From an uncultured Lachnospiraceae bacterium (GTDB lineage: Bacteria; Bacillota; Clostridia; Lachnospirales; Lachnospiraceae), in the NCBI GenBank assembly GCA_903789615.1, contig CAIFEV010000005.1:62001-126000 (forward strand): 64,000 nucleotides of DNA. Reading direction: 5' to 3'. The position numbers were made by a program, and so were the translations under genes. Below, in pieces: positions 1 through 9,315 of the stretch. Under the pieces are notes generated by a model that searched no databases, had not been told where the DNA came from, and saw only the letters and a list, made by a program, of their open reading frames with translations. The first letter of the stretch is position 1. Each line of letters opens with the position of its first letter.

Positions 1-2736
1 ATACGGAAGCACATACTTCATCTTGTCCTCCGCGCGGCGCATCTGTGACGCCTCCGGCAGATCGCGGGTGAGGTGGATCGCGTCAAACTCGCATCGCGTC
101 GTGCACAGTCCGCAGCCAATGCAGCGGTTGATGTCCACCGTCGTCGCACCGCAGCCCAGGCATCTGGACGCCTCTTTTCTGACCTGTTCCTCCGTGAGCG
201 GAAGTCTGGCGTCGTCAAAGGACTTTACGGCCACGCCGGCTTTGCGCCCCGGGATCTGGCGCTTAGCGTTGTCGTAGCTCTCAATAACGATATCGTTCTT
301 GTCCAGCGCGTTGAATTCCCGCAGGTCGCGGCCTACCGTCAGCGACTGTCCCTTGTGCACAAACCGGTGCATGGACTCGCAGGCCTTCTTACCATCCGCG
401 ATCGCGTCGATGGCGAATTTTGCCCCGTGACAGATGTCGCCGCCGGCGAAGATGTCCGGCTCCTGTGTCTGGAAGGTAACCGGATCCGCCTCGATGGTGC
501 CGCCGCGGCGGGTCGTGCACTTTGTCCCTTTAAGCAGATCGCCCCAGACTGCCGACTGGCCGATGGCCTCCAGCACGTTGTCACACTTCACCGTGATCGT
601 CTGCGCATCGTCATACTTCGGGCTGAAGCGGCCGTTCCCGTCCTTCACCTGTGTGCAGCGTTTGAAGATGACACCGGTTACCCGGCCGTTTTCGGTGACA
701 AATTCCTTCGGACCCCAGCCGTTCATCACGGCGATGCCCTCTTCCTTTGCCTCCGCCACTTCGTCGTCTGCCGCCGGCATCTCATTCTCACCTTCCAGGC
801 AGATCATCGTGACCTTTCCGTCCGTCAGGCGGAGTGCCGTGCGCGCCACGTCGACCGCCACGTTTCCGCCTCCGATCACCACGACGTCACCCGTAAGCGG
901 ATCAGCCTGATTCTGGTTGACTTCCTTCAGGAAACCGATGCCGGAGCGGATGCCTCCCGCGAACTCGCCCGGAACGCCGGCCGTCCGGCCGCCCTGCAGG
1001 CCGATCGCGATATAAAATGCCTTATATCCCTGCTCCCGCAGCTGCTGGATCGTCACGTCCTTTCCGACCTCAACGCCGGTCCTGAACTCAATTCCCATGT
1101 CCTGCAGGATAGAAATCTCGGCGTCAACAATCCGCTTTTCAAGGCGGAAATTCGGGATGCCGCCTGTCATCATGCCGCCCATGCGGGATTCTTTCTCGAA
1201 GACGGTCACGTCATAGCCGCGGGTGCGCAGATAATATGCGCAGGAAAGTCCGGCCGGGCCGCCGCCGATCACAGCCATGCGGTATTCCGGACCCCACATG
1301 CCGCCGTCGTCCTTCTCGCACACCGGGATGAAGCGGTAATTCTCCTCGAGTTCCTTCGCCGCGATGAATTTCTTGATCTCGTCGATAGCGATCGGCTGAT
1401 CAAGCGTGCCGCGGGTGCACTCGTCCTCGCACCGGCGGTTGCAGATTGCACCGCACACGGCCGGGAACGGGTTGTCCTGTTTGATGAGCGCAAGTGCCTC
1501 GCGGTATCTGCCTTCGCCCACCATGTGAACATAGCCCTGAACCGCCAGGTGGGCCGGGCAGGCCGTCTTGCAGGGCGAGGTGCCGGTCGGATAGCAGTTT
1601 ATCTTCGCGTCCTCGCGGTAGTGGATGTTCCACTTGTCCGCGCTCCAGTGCTTCGCGTCCGGAAGCTCCGTCAGAGGATACGATATCTCTCCCTCCTTCG
1701 TGCAGAGCTTCTGACCCAGCTTTGCGGCGCCGACCGGGCAGACTTCCACGCACTTGCCGCAGGCCACACACTTGTCCTTATCCACGTGCGCGCGGTAGGC
1801 GCTGCGGGAGAGGTTCGGGGTGTTGTAGAGCTGCGACGTGCGGATGGCATTGCACACGCCCGGCGCGCAGTTGCAGATGCCGACGATCTTGTCCTCGCCG
1901 TCGATGTTGGTGATCTGGTGCACGAAGCCGTGTCTCTCGCCGCGCTCCAGAATCTTCATGACCTCGTCATAGCTCACATAACGTCCGGTTCCGCGGCTCA
2001 CGCAGTACTCGGCCATGTCGCCCACGCCGATGCAGAACTCGCCCTCCACGTCACCGGACCCTTCATGGCGCATCGCCTGCTGTCTGCGGCAGGTGCACAC
2101 GCCGACCGAGTATTTGTCATATTTGTCCAGCCAGTGGGAGAGTTTCTCCACGCTGACGGCTTCGCTGCAGCTCTCGATGGCCTTCTCGACCGGGATGACG
2201 TGCATGCCGACGCCGGCACCGCCCAGAGGCACCATCGGCGTCACATTCTCCAGCGGCATCTGGGTCATCAGGTTGAAAAATGTGGCGATTTTCGGGTGCT
2301 CTTCCACCAGCTTGTCCTGCATCATCATGAACTCGGCGATGCCGGGGACAAAAATCGGGACGTCGTACTGGATATGGTGATCCGGCGTCTCGCGGTTGCT
2401 CTCGAGAGCCCCGATCCACAGCAGGTGGTCGACAAGCTGCTTTGTGTGCTCCTCACTCATGCCGTTTCTGGCTGCGAGCGCCGGGACGTCAAAGCTCACT
2501 CTCGTCTTCCCGAAGCTCAGAAGGAACTTCACTTCCTCCTTCGTCAGCACTTCATCGAGCATCCAGTACTCCGGGTCGTCATACGTCATGCTGTGCGTGA
2601 GCTTCGGCGCAACGCGGTCTGTGATCATACAGCCCAGCTTTATGACGAGCTTTGCCTTCTCCGGGTCGGACGGCCTGTAGTCCTTTGCCTGCACAAAGTC
2701 CCAGCCGTTGGTCATTCTGTTTTTCTGCGTATTCAT
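1..2736 (-). CDS. FAD-dependent NAD(P) oxidoreductase with multiple Fe-S domains (3' end beyond window)
   Basis: The frame is open from the ATG at 2736 to base 1, so 912 residues are visible and the C terminus lies outside. GGAGGGG precedes the start. In order I see an N-terminal Cys-rich region (CTCRR near residue 212, then further CNCAPGVC-type cysteines), a ferredoxin motif (CVACGKCVEVCP, about 320-333), a GltD-like Cys cluster (CKTACP near 388), an FAD-binding GGGPAG (about 487), a second dinucleotide site GGGNVA (about 616), the GGDICHG motif of the GltD family, and a C-terminal CIGCGLCTTRC ferredoxin motif. This is the architecture of NAD(P)H/ferredoxin-linked glutamate-synthase-small-subunit-like oxidoreductases; the electron acceptor is unknown. 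It follows two HypB genes by 27 bp, so it is probably co-transcribed with them. Confidence 0.8.
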   Translation of the reverse strand, partial: MNTQKNRMTNGWDFVQAKDYRPSDPEKAKLVIKLGCMITDRVAPKLTHSMTYDDPEYWMLDEVLTKEEVKFLLSFGKTRVSFDVPALAARNGMSEEHTKQLVDHLLWIGALESNRETPDHHIQYDVPIFVPGIAEFMMMQDKLVEEHPKIATFFNLMTQMPLENVTPMVPLGGAGVGMHVIPVEKAIESCSEAVSVEKLSHWLDKYDKYSVGVCTCRRQQAMRHEGSGDVEGEFCIGVGDMAEYCVSRGTGRYVSYDEVMKILERGERHGFVHQITNIDGEDKIVGICNCAPGVCNAIRTSQLYNTPNLSRSAYRAHVDKDKCVACGKCVEVCPVGAAKLGQKLCTKEGEISYPLTELPDAKHWSADKWNIHYREDAKINCYPTGTSPCKTACPAHLAVQGYVHMVGEGRYREALALIKQDNPFPAVCGAICNRRCEDECTRGTLDQPIAIDEIKKFIAAKELEENYRFIPVCEKDDGGMWGPEYRMAVIGGGPAGLSCAYYLRTRGYDVTVFEKESRMGGMMTGGIPNFRLEKRIVDAEISILQDMGIEFRTGVEVGKDVTIQQLREQGYKAFYIAIGLQGGRTAGVPGEFAGGIRSGIGFLKEVNQNQADPLTGDVVVIGGGNVAVDVARTALRLTDGKVTMICLEGENEMPAADDEVAEAKEEGIAVMNGWGPKEFVTENGRVTGVIFKRCTQVKDGNGRFSPKYDDAQTITVKCDNVLEAIGQSAVWGDLLKGTKCTTRRGGTIEADPVTFQTQEPDIFAGGDICHGAKFAIDAIADGKKACESMHRFVHKGQSLTVGRDLREFNALDKNDIVIESYDNAKRQIPGRKAGVAVKSFDDARLPLTEEQVRKEASRCLGCGATTVDINRCIGCGLCTTRCEFDAIHLTRDLPEASQMRRAEDKMKYVLPY

Positions 2737-2763
2737 GGGCGTTCCCCTCCGTCCGTATAAAAT

Positions 2764-3429
2764 TTATTTTTCTCTCTTTATCTCCGTGACTGCTGCCTTC
2801 AGCCACTCCTCCAGCTCTTTCATGCCATCGCCTGCTTTAGCGCTGACCGGGAAAATCCGCAGTCCCGGGTTCAGCTTTTTCGCGCGCTCTTCACACGTGC
2901 GGATGTCAAAATCAAAATACGGCAGCGCGTCCGTCTTGGTGATCACCAGCGCGTCGCTCTCCGAAAACATCAGCGGATACTTGAGCGGCTTGTCGTCTCC
3001 TTCCGGGACGGACAGGATCATCATGTTTTTCTGCGCCCCCGTGGCAAATTCTGCCGGGCAGATGAGATTCCCGACATTTTCCAGGAAGACGATGTCCACC
3101 CCTTCAAGATCCATCGCCTCAAGACCGCGGCGCGTCATGCCGGCGTCCATGTGGCACATGCCGTCCGTGTGTGCCTGTACGCTCGTCACGCCTGCCTCTT
3201 CCATGCGGACGGCGTCCACATCCGAGGCGATGTCCGCCTCGAGCACGGCCATCTTCGGGCTTCCGGCAAAATCCGCCGCGATGCGCTTAAGCAGCGTCGT
3301 CTTGCCGGACCCCGGAGAGGACATCAGATTGACAAGAAGGATGCCCCGGCCTCTCAGCTGCGAGGACAGCTCCTGCGCGTCCCGGTCGTTGCTCTCCGTT
3401 ACCGATTCGTTCAGTTCAATAACCTTCAT
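2764..3429 (-). CDS. hypB: HypB-like nickel-insertion GTPase, copy 1
   Basis: The 221-residue protein has a SIMIBI-class P-loop (SSPGSGKTT, residues 37-45) and the HypB G-domain metal ligands C92-H93 (MCHMDAGM) and C124 (NLICPAEF). It has no N-terminal CxxGC or His-rich nickel store. HypB family proteins hydrolyse GTP to help deliver nickel to [NiFe]-hydrogenase with HypA. The start at 3429 (MKVIELNE) was chosen over an in-frame upstream ATG at 3492 because the extra residues would overlap the preceding hypB and look non-coding. It lies 5 bp after copy 2. No hydrogenase, hypA or hypC-F is visible, so the client enzyme is unknown. Confidence 0.88.
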   Translation of the reverse strand: MKVIELNESVTESNDRDAQELSSQLRGRGILLVNLMSSPGSGKTTLLKRIAADFAGSPKMAVLEADIASDVDAVRMEEAGVTSVQAHTDGMCHMDAGMTRRGLEAMDLEGVDIVFLENVGNLICPAEFATGAQKNMMILSVPEGDDKPLKYPLMFSESDALVITKTDALPYFDFDIRTCEERAKKLNPGLRIFPVSAKAGDGMKELEEWLKAAVTEIKREK

Positions 3430-3434
3430 AATGC

Positions 3435-4130
3435 TTACCGTCCGCTCCCTTTCCGCTTTTCTTCGATTTTCTCCGCGAGCCAGGCTGTCCACGGCCCAAA
3501 GCCCTCTCCGCTCTTCGCGCAGACCGGGAAGATCTTCATTTCCGGATTCAGGGCGTGCACTCTCTTTTCAAGAGCGTCAAAGTCAAAATCAAAGACCGGC
3601 GCCGTGTCGATCTTGTTCACCAGCAGCACGTCGCTCACCGTAAACATCAGCGGATACTTGAGCGGCTTGTCGTCGCCCTCCGGCACCGACAAAATCATCA
3701 CGCGGAAGTCCGCGCCCACGTCAAATTCCGCCGGGCACACCAGATTTCCGACATTCTCCAGAATGATGAGATCAAGCCCCTCCGGTTTCATCTGCTCAAG
3801 ACCGCGCCACGTCATGTCCGCGTCCATATGGCAGCTTCCACCCGTGTGCAGCTGGATTGCCTCAGCCCCCGCTGCACCGACCGTCCGGGCATCCACATCG
3901 CTGTCTACATCCGCCTCCATGACTCCGGTCCTGATTCCGGGCCGTATTTTCTCAAGTTCCGCAAGCGTCTTTACAATCGTCGTCGTCTTACCGGCGCCGG
4001 GCGATGACATCAGATTGATAAAAAGACAGTTCTTATCCTTCATGCGTTCCCGCACGGAAGCGGCCGCCTTGTCATTGTCGGCGAGAATGCGCTCTTTGGT
4101 CTCAAAAATTCTGACTTCATTACTGTTCAT
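3435..4130 (-). CDS. hypB: HypB-like nickel-insertion GTPase, copy 2
   Basis: The 231-residue protein is a paralogue of the next gene downstream, with P-loop SSPGAGKTT (42-50), metal ligands C100-H101 (SCHMDADM) and C132 (NLVCPAEF), and the shared stretch SVPEGDDKPLKYPLMF. The start at 4130 (MNSNEVRIF) follows GGGAGAAACTGAAT; the in-frame ATG at 4244 would lie within a terminator hairpin. It is the first gene of the minus-strand set hypB-hypB-oxidoreductase and has its own extended -10 promoter. Two adjacent diverged copies could act as a heteromer, since HypB dimerises, or serve different clients; that is inference. Confidence 0.88.
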   Translation of the reverse strand: MNSNEVRIFETKERILADNDKAAASVRERMKDKNCLFINLMSSPGAGKTTTIVKTLAELEKIRPGIRTGVMEADVDSDVDARTVGAAGAEAIQLHTGGSCHMDADMTWRGLEQMKPEGLDLIILENVGNLVCPAEFDVGADFRVMILSVPEGDDKPLKYPLMFTVSDVLLVNKIDTAPVFDFDFDALEKRVHALNPEMKIFPVCAKSGEGFGPWTAWLAEKIEEKRKGSGR

Positions 4131-4160
4131 ATTCAGTTTCTCCCGAAATAAGCTGGGCTT

Positions 4161-4189
4161 ATTATACCACAAAACCGGACTGTTTCCGA
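4161..4189 (-). promoter_or_regulatory. Extended -10 promoter of the hypB operon
   Basis: Read on the minus strand, TGGTATAAT (hexamer at 4166-4161) is a perfect extended -10. With a 17-bp spacer the -35 is the poor TCGGAA at 4189-4184, which lies inside the arm of the hairpin at 4172-4241. The leader before the ATG at 4130 is short, about 25 nt. Confidence 0.6.
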
Positions 4190-4241
4190 TAGTTTCCGGG
4201 ATGGAAATACATCCCGGACGTTTCGGAAAACAGTCCGGTTT
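4172..4241. terminator. Long nested hairpin between the symporter and hypB genes
   Basis: Outer arms 4172-4188 and 4224-4241 (AAACCGGACTGTTTCCG against its complement) enclose a second perfect 9-bp hairpin, 4195-4203 with 4210-4218 around a 6-nt loop. It follows the symporter stop codon by about 24 bp and probably ends that transcript, although the downstream T-run is short (GGTTTTG). Confidence 0.6.
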
Positions 4242-4264
4242 CATTGGTCATACGTTTGCTGTTC

Positions 4265-5686
4265 TCAGTCGTTTTCTCTGAGGTGCTTGCCCTTTCCGAA
4301 GTAGTCACGCACCTCGCGCACGGCGACACCGTTTAACGCGAAGAGCGCGATCATGTTCGGGATGGCCATGAGGCCGTTCACGATGTCGGCGATCGTCCAG
4401 ACGGCGCTCACCGTCATGTACGGTCCGGTGAACACAGCCAGGATGTAGATCCAGCGGAAGACTTTCACCGCTTTCATCTTCCCGTTCGTGAAATACTCGA
4501 GGCATCTCTCCGAATACACGTCCCACCCGAGGATCGTGGTAAATGCGAAGAAGACCAGGCAGATCATCAGGATGAAGGACGACATCTGAGCCGGGAACGG
4601 AAGTCCCGCCTTAAACGCGTAGTCGGTGACCGCCACACCCTCGAGGCCCTGGCTCCAGGCGCCGGTGATGACGATCGAAAGGCCGGTCAGGTTGCAGATG
4701 ATGATCGTGTCGATGAAGGTACCGGTCATGCTGACGAGGCCCTGACGGACCGGCTCATTGGTCTGCGCGGTCGCCGCGGCGATCGGAGCGGAACCGAGCC
4801 CCGCCTCGTTAGAGAAGATGCCGCGTGCGATGCCCTTCTGCATGGCGACAAGCATCGAGCCGACCACACCTCCGGTCACGGCTCTCGGATCAAAGGCGCT
4901 CTTCACAATCGTGGCAAATGCAGCCGGAACCTCGGTGATGTTGAACAGGATCAGCAGAATTGCAAACCCGAAATACAGAATGGCCATGAACGGCACAACG
5001 ACTTCGGCAACCTTCGCGATGCGGTGCAGGCCGCCGATGACGACAAGCGCCACACAGATCGCCAGGATCAGAGAAGCGACAATCACAACGGCCGAATACG
5101 TCCCGATGCCCGGGATCGTGACCGGGTGCGCCACATTCGGATCAAAGAAATTCTTAACAGCTGAAACGATACCATTCACCTGGCTGAAGGTTCCGATGCC
5201 GAAAAGCCCGACCAGCACTCCGAAGAACGCGAACAGTTTGGCCATCCACTTCCACTTCGGTCCCATGCCCTGCTCGATGTAGCGGAACGGGCCGCCCAGC
5301 GCGTGGCCTTTTTCGTCAACCTTGCGGTATTTGACCGCCAGCATGCACTCGGTGAACTTAGTCGCCGTTCCGAAGAACGCGGCAAGAATCATCCAGAACA
5401 GCGCGCCCGGGCCGCCGGCCACAACAGCCGTTGCAACACCGACGATGTTTCCGGTTCCGATCGTGGCGGACAGCGCCGTGCAGAGTGCCTGAAAGCTCGT
5501 CACTTCGCCGTCTGCCTTCTTTTCACCGTGGAAGATGTAGTGAAAAGCAAGCGGAAGTCTGCGCACCTGAATAAACCCCAGGCGAATTGTCAGGAGAATT
5601 CCTCCGGACAGAATCAGCGCCATGAGCGGCACGCCCCAGACATAGTTGTCAATGGCTGCCAGAATTGAATTGATTGTTCCCCACAT
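4265..5686 (-). CDS. Alanine/glycine:cation symporter (AGCS family)
   Basis: The 473-residue polytopic membrane protein has AGCS signatures: ATIGTGNIVGVATA after the first helices, FFGTATKFTE, and GIFSNEAGLGSAP in the centre. The length is normal for AgcS/DagA/AlsT proteins, which import alanine or glycine with Na+ or H+. The start at 5686 follows AAAGGAGAGGG. A tandem glycine riboswitch lies in its leader, which points to glycine as substrate and signal. A hairpin follows the stop. Confidence 0.93.
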   Translation of the reverse strand: MWGTINSILAAIDNYVWGVPLMALILSGGILLTIRLGFIQVRRLPLAFHYIFHGEKKADGEVTSFQALCTALSATIGTGNIVGVATAVVAGGPGALFWMILAAFFGTATKFTECMLAVKYRKVDEKGHALGGPFRYIEQGMGPKWKWMAKLFAFFGVLVGLFGIGTFSQVNGIVSAVKNFFDPNVAHPVTIPGIGTYSAVVIVASLILAICVALVVIGGLHRIAKVAEVVVPFMAILYFGFAILLILFNITEVPAAFATIVKSAFDPRAVTGGVVGSMLVAMQKGIARGIFSNEAGLGSAPIAAATAQTNEPVRQGLVSMTGTFIDTIIICNLTGLSIVITGAWSQGLEGVAVTDYAFKAGLPFPAQMSSFILMICLVFFAFTTILGWDVYSERCLEYFTNGKMKAVKVFRWIYILAVFTGPYMTVSAVWTIADIVNGLMAIPNMIALFALNGVAVREVRDYFGKGKHLREND

Positions 5687-5859
5687 CTGACTTTACCCTC
5701 TCCTTTAAAGAAAATCTGAAACACTTCCGGAGAGTACTGTTGTTTCTGTCCTTTCCATGGAAGGGAAGGAGCAGAAACCCGCGATGCAGGGCGCGTAAAA
5801 AAGAAAAGAACCGCACTTCAAAAGAATAAAAGCGGGCGGCAGACTTCTAAAGCGCTGCC

Positions 5860-6040
5860 TTCCGTCTCTGTCCTTTTGCCTGAGAGATTCGCAGGGCAGA
5901 CCAGATGTCTGCCGCACTTTCCCCTTCGGCTCCCTGTACTTACACGGGCATCTCCAGAGCCGCGATCCGCTGACAGTTCTCTTTTACCTGAGAGTTTTAC
6001 TCCGTCGGTGGGCCGGTATTCCGGTCTCTTTCCTGCCAGT
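5860..6040 (-). promoter_or_regulatory. Tandem glycine riboswitch
   Basis: On the minus strand two glycine aptamers lie in series. Aptamer I (about 6036-5970) contains AGAGACCGG and then ACTCTCAGGTAAAAGAGAAC. Aptamer II (about 5965-5862) contains CTCTGGAGA, CCGAAGGGG and TCTCTCAGGCAAAAGGACAG. These are the conserved core blocks of the family. The expression platform between 5860 and the symporter start holds T-rich stretches (5780-5840) after a weak stem; I could not decide whether it works as an on or off switch. Confidence 0.93.
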
Positions 6041-6058
6041 TTCAACTCGCACCTGTTT

Positions 6059-6087
6059 ACTGTAATCACAAAATAAAATAAAGTCAA
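6059..6087 (-). promoter_or_regulatory. Promoter of the riboswitch-symporter transcript
   Basis: On the minus strand TTGACT (6087-6082), a 17-bp spacer and TACAGT (6064-6059) lie just before the aptamers, between the glyA terminator and the riboswitch. Confidence 0.55.
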
Positions 6088-6090
6088 GTG

Positions 6091-6131
6091 CAAAAGAAAA
6101 AGCCTCACAGCGGGGCTCCCGCCATGAGGCT
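6091..6131 (-). terminator. Intrinsic terminator of glyA
   Basis: On the minus strand AGCCTCA pairs with TGAGGCT (6131-6125 with 6107-6101), with an inner GCGGG/CCCGC stem, followed by TTTTCTTTTG. It lies 25 bp after the glyA stop codon. Confidence 0.85.
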
Positions 6132-6155
6132 TCCGGTATCTGTCTTATATCCGTC

Positions 6156-7397
6156 TCACTGATAGATCGGATGCGCGTCCGTGAGCTCCTTCACGATCTC
6201 CACGGCGCGCTTATAGTTCGCGTCGCAGTCGCTGATCAGAAGGTCCATCGCCTCAGCCACCCGGTCCATGTCATCAACCGTGAATCCGCGCGTGGTGACG
6301 GCCGGTGTTCCCAGACGTATGCCGCTCGTCACGAACGGGGACTTCGGATCGTCCGGAACCGATTCCTTGTTGACGGTGATGCCGGCTGCGTCAAGAAGCT
6401 TCTCGACCTCTTTGCCGGTCTTGTCCTTGCTGCGCAGGTCAACGCACATCAGATGGTTGTCCGTGCCGCCGGAGACGATGTCATAGCCTCTCGTCTGCAG
6501 CGCTTTGCACAGCGCCTGCGCGTTGTCCAGAATATTCTGCGCGTATACCTTGAACGACGGATCCAGCGCTTCTTTGAAGCACACCGCCTTGGCCGCGATG
6601 ACGTGCATCAGCGGTCCGCCCTGAATGCCGGGGAACACGCACTTGTTGAGTTTGAGTGCATCGGCTGTCTCCTGGGAAGCCAGAATCATGCCGCCGCGCG
6701 GACCGCGCAGTGTCTTGTGCGTCGTCGTGGTCACGACGTCCGCGTACGGGAACGGGCTCGGATGAAGACCGGCCGCGACAAGTCCCGCGATATGCGCGAT
6801 GTCGACCATGAGATATGCACCCACTTCGTCGCAGATCTCGCGGAATCTCTTGAAATCGATGATCCTCGCGTAGCAGGAAGCACCCGCGATGATGACCTTC
6901 GGGCGGCACTCCTTCGCGATTCTTTCAACCTCGTCGTAGTCAATGAAGCCGTCGGAGTTGACGCCGTACGGCACCTGGTGGAAATACTTTCCGGAGATGT
7001 TGACCGGCGAACCGTGAGACAGGTGGCCGCCCGCGTCAAGACTCATCCCCATGTAGGTGTCGCCCGGTTCCATCATCGCGAAAAACGCCGCGAGATTGGC
7101 CTGTGCGCCGGAGTGCGGCTGAACGTTGGCATACGTGCAGTTGAACAGCTTCTTCGCGCGCTCGCGGGCGAGGTCCTCCACGATGTCCACGTACTCACAG
7201 CCGCCGTAGTAGCGGTGGCCCGGGTAGCCTTCCGCGTACTTGTTCGTGAGGACGCTGCCCATGGCTGCCATGACCGCCTTGCTGACGATGTTTTCGCTGG
7301 CGATCAGCTCGATGTGATCGCGCTGACGGCCGAGTTCCTGTTCAATCGCCGACGCCACCTCCGGGTCGACCGCTCTCACCTCATCCAGTGAATACAT
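6156..7397 (-). CDS. glyA: Serine hydroxymethyltransferase
   Basis: GlyA interconverts serine plus tetrahydrofolate with glycine plus 5,10-methylene-THF. The 413-residue protein has the PLP lysine K228 in [14 protein letters not shown], the HIELIASEN motif near residue 28, and [13 protein letters not shown] near 54, all typical. The start at 7397 (MYSLDEV) has AAAGGAG 9 nt upstream; a longer in-frame start at 7442 would overlap aspS. It lies 41 bp after aspS, and the neighbouring symporter is glycine-controlled. Confidence 0.97.
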   Translation of the reverse strand: MYSLDEVRAVDPEVASAIEQELGRQRDHIELIASENIVSKAVMAAMGSVLTNKYAEGYPGHRYYGGCEYVDIVEDLARERAKKLFNCTYANVQPHSGAQANLAAFFAMMEPGDTYMGMSLDAGGHLSHGSPVNISGKYFHQVPYGVNSDGFIDYDEVERIAKECRPKVIIAGASCYARIIDFKRFREICDEVGAYLMVDIAHIAGLVAAGLHPSPFPYADVVTTTTHKTLRGPRGGMILASQETADALKLNKCVFPGIQGGPLMHVIAAKAVCFKEALDPSFKVYAQNILDNAQALCKALQTRGYDIVSGGTDNHLMCVDLRSKDKTGKEVEKLLDAAGITVNKESVPDDPKSPFVTSGIRLGTPAVTTRGFTVDDMDRVAEAMDLLISDCDANYKRAVEIVKELTDAHPIYQ

Positions 7398-7438
7398 ACA
7401 CCTGTCTCCTTTCTCTCTGTCTTCTGGGACGTCTCCCG

Positions 7439-9229
7439 TCACTCCGTCTGTTTCTTCACGTCAATGTGGAGGTCATCCAGCTGCTGCTGATCGACAGTAT
7501 TCGGCGCCTCGCACATCAGGTCCACCGCGTCCTTGTTCTTCGGGAACGCGATGACATCGCGGATGCTGTCGGCTTTCGCCATCAGCATCACGAGGCGGTC
7601 AAGCCCGTAGGCAAGTCCTGCGTGCGGCGGAACACCGTACTTGAAGGCATCCAGAAGGAAGCCGAACTTTTTCTGCTGATCCTCGGGGCTGATGCCCAGT
7701 GCCGCGAACATCCGCTCCTGCACATCCGCCTGATGGATACGCACGGAGCCGCCTCCGATCTCGACGCCGTTGAGCGTGATATCGTACGCCTTTGCGCGAA
7801 CGGAACCAGGATCTGACTCCAGTCTGTCCAGGTCCTCGTCCATCGGCATGGTAAAGGGATGATGCATCGCCACCCAGCGGTTCTCCTCGTCGGACCACTC
7901 AAACTGCGGGAATTCCGTGACCCACAGGAAGCGGTATTCGTCCTTGTGGCGCAGTCCCAGCTGTTCAGCCAGCTCCACGCGCAGGGCGCCCAGGACCGCC
8001 CATACCGTTTTCTTTCTGTCAGCCGCAAACAGAAGCAGGTCGCCCGGCTGCGCTTCCAGTCTGCCGCAGATCGCCTTCATCTCATCCTCTGTCATGAACT
8101 TCGCAAATGAGGATTTCATCGTGCCGTCTTCATGCAGCGCGATCCAGGCAAGTCCCTTCGCGCCGTACCCCTTCGCGAAGTCGGTCAGGGCGTCGATCTT
8201 CTTTCTTGACATACCGCCCTGGCCCTTCACGTTGATGCCGCGCACCGTTCCGCCGGCCTCAAGGGCACCGGTGAACACGGTGAAGCCGCATCCCCCGACA
8301 AGATCGCTGATGTCCTTAAGCTCCATGCCAAACCGCAGATCCGGCTTGTCCGATCCGAAGCGGTTCATGCACTCGTCCCAGGTCATGCGCTGGATCGGCA
8401 GCGGCACATCCACATTCAGCACTTCCTTGAAAATATAGTGAAGGAGGCGCTCATTTACATCGATCACATCATCCACGTCGACAAAGGACAGTTCCATGTC
8501 GACCTGCGTGAATTCCGGCTGACGGTCCGCGCGCAGATCCTCGTCGCGGTAGCATCTTGCCAGCTGAATATAGCGGTCATACCCCGCGCACATCAGAAGC
8601 TGCTTGAACAGCTGCGGAGACTGCGGCAGCGCGTAGAACTCGCCGGCGTGCAGGCGGCTCGGAACCAGGAAGTCTCTGGCTCCCTCCGGCGTCGAGCGGA
8701 TCAGGGTCGGCGTCTCAATCTCCAGGAACCCTTCCTTTGCCATGAACTGGCGGATGAGCGTGGCAACCTGGCTGCGCATCATAATGTTGCGCTGCAGATC
8801 CGGCCGGCGCAGATCCAGCGTGCGGTAGCGCAGGCGGATGTCTTCCTTTGTGGAGATGTTCTCCTCAATCGGGAACGGCGGTGTTGCCGCCTCCGAAAGA
8901 ATGCGCAGCTGCGTGGCTGCGATCTCAATGTCACCGGTTTTAAGATTTGGGTTCACGGCACCTGACCGCTTGGCGACCGTTCCGACAACCGCAATGACGA
9001 ATTCCGAGCGGAGCTGGTAAGCTTTCTTAAAGTCCGCTTCTCCCAGCGTATTTTCATCAAAAAGGATCTGAAGAATTCCGGAGCGGTCCCGCAGGTCAAC
9101 AAAAATCAGAGCGCCGAGATTCCGCCTCTTTGCGACCCATCCCATGACGGTTACCGTCTTGCCGATATCCACGCTGCTCACTTCCGTGCAGCGATGGCTT
9201 CTTTTCAGTCCGACCATTGATTCAGGCAT
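7439..9229 (-). CDS. aspS: Aspartyl-tRNA synthetase
   Basis: The 596-residue class II synthetase has an N-terminal OB-fold anticodon-binding domain ([23 protein letters not shown] near residues 24-46), class II motifs ([32 protein letters not shown]) and the bacterial insertion domain before motif 3 ([13 protein letters not shown] near the C terminus). The start at 9229 (MPESMVG) lies 9 nt after AAGAGGGG; 30 extra in-frame codons upstream look non-coding. It precedes glyA in the same direction. No T-box is visible in the 86-bp gap to hemZ. Confidence 0.97.
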   Translation of the reverse strand: MPESMVGLKRSHRCTEVSSVDIGKTVTVMGWVAKRRNLGALIFVDLRDRSGILQILFDENTLGEADFKKAYQLRSEFVIAVVGTVAKRSGAVNPNLKTGDIEIAATQLRILSEAATPPFPIEENISTKEDIRLRYRTLDLRRPDLQRNIMMRSQVATLIRQFMAKEGFLEIETPTLIRSTPEGARDFLVPSRLHAGEFYALPQSPQLFKQLLMCAGYDRYIQLARCYRDEDLRADRQPEFTQVDMELSFVDVDDVIDVNERLLHYIFKEVLNVDVPLPIQRMTWDECMNRFGSDKPDLRFGMELKDISDLVGGCGFTVFTGALEAGGTVRGINVKGQGGMSRKKIDALTDFAKGYGAKGLAWIALHEDGTMKSSFAKFMTEDEMKAICGRLEAQPGDLLLFAADRKKTVWAVLGALRVELAEQLGLRHKDEYRFLWVTEFPQFEWSDEENRWVAMHHPFTMPMDEDLDRLESDPGSVRAKAYDITLNGVEIGGGSVRIHQADVQERMFAALGISPEDQQKKFGFLLDAFKYGVPPHAGLAYGLDRLVMLMAKADSIRDVIAFPKNKDAVDLMCEAPNTVDQQQLDDLHIDVKKQTE

Positions 9230-9315
9230 GAATACTTTTCCCCTCTTACCTAAAGACTTGACGGGTCCGGACAGGGCCCGCTTTCCTATCAGTTTAGTCA
9301 CGCACAGCCGGTAAG

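Noticed and set aside
73-2760. 895-codon plus-strand open frame
   Set aside because: It is the antisense shadow of the oxidoreductase gene: it has no domain, no ribosome-binding site and a composition typical of GC-rich antisense frames.
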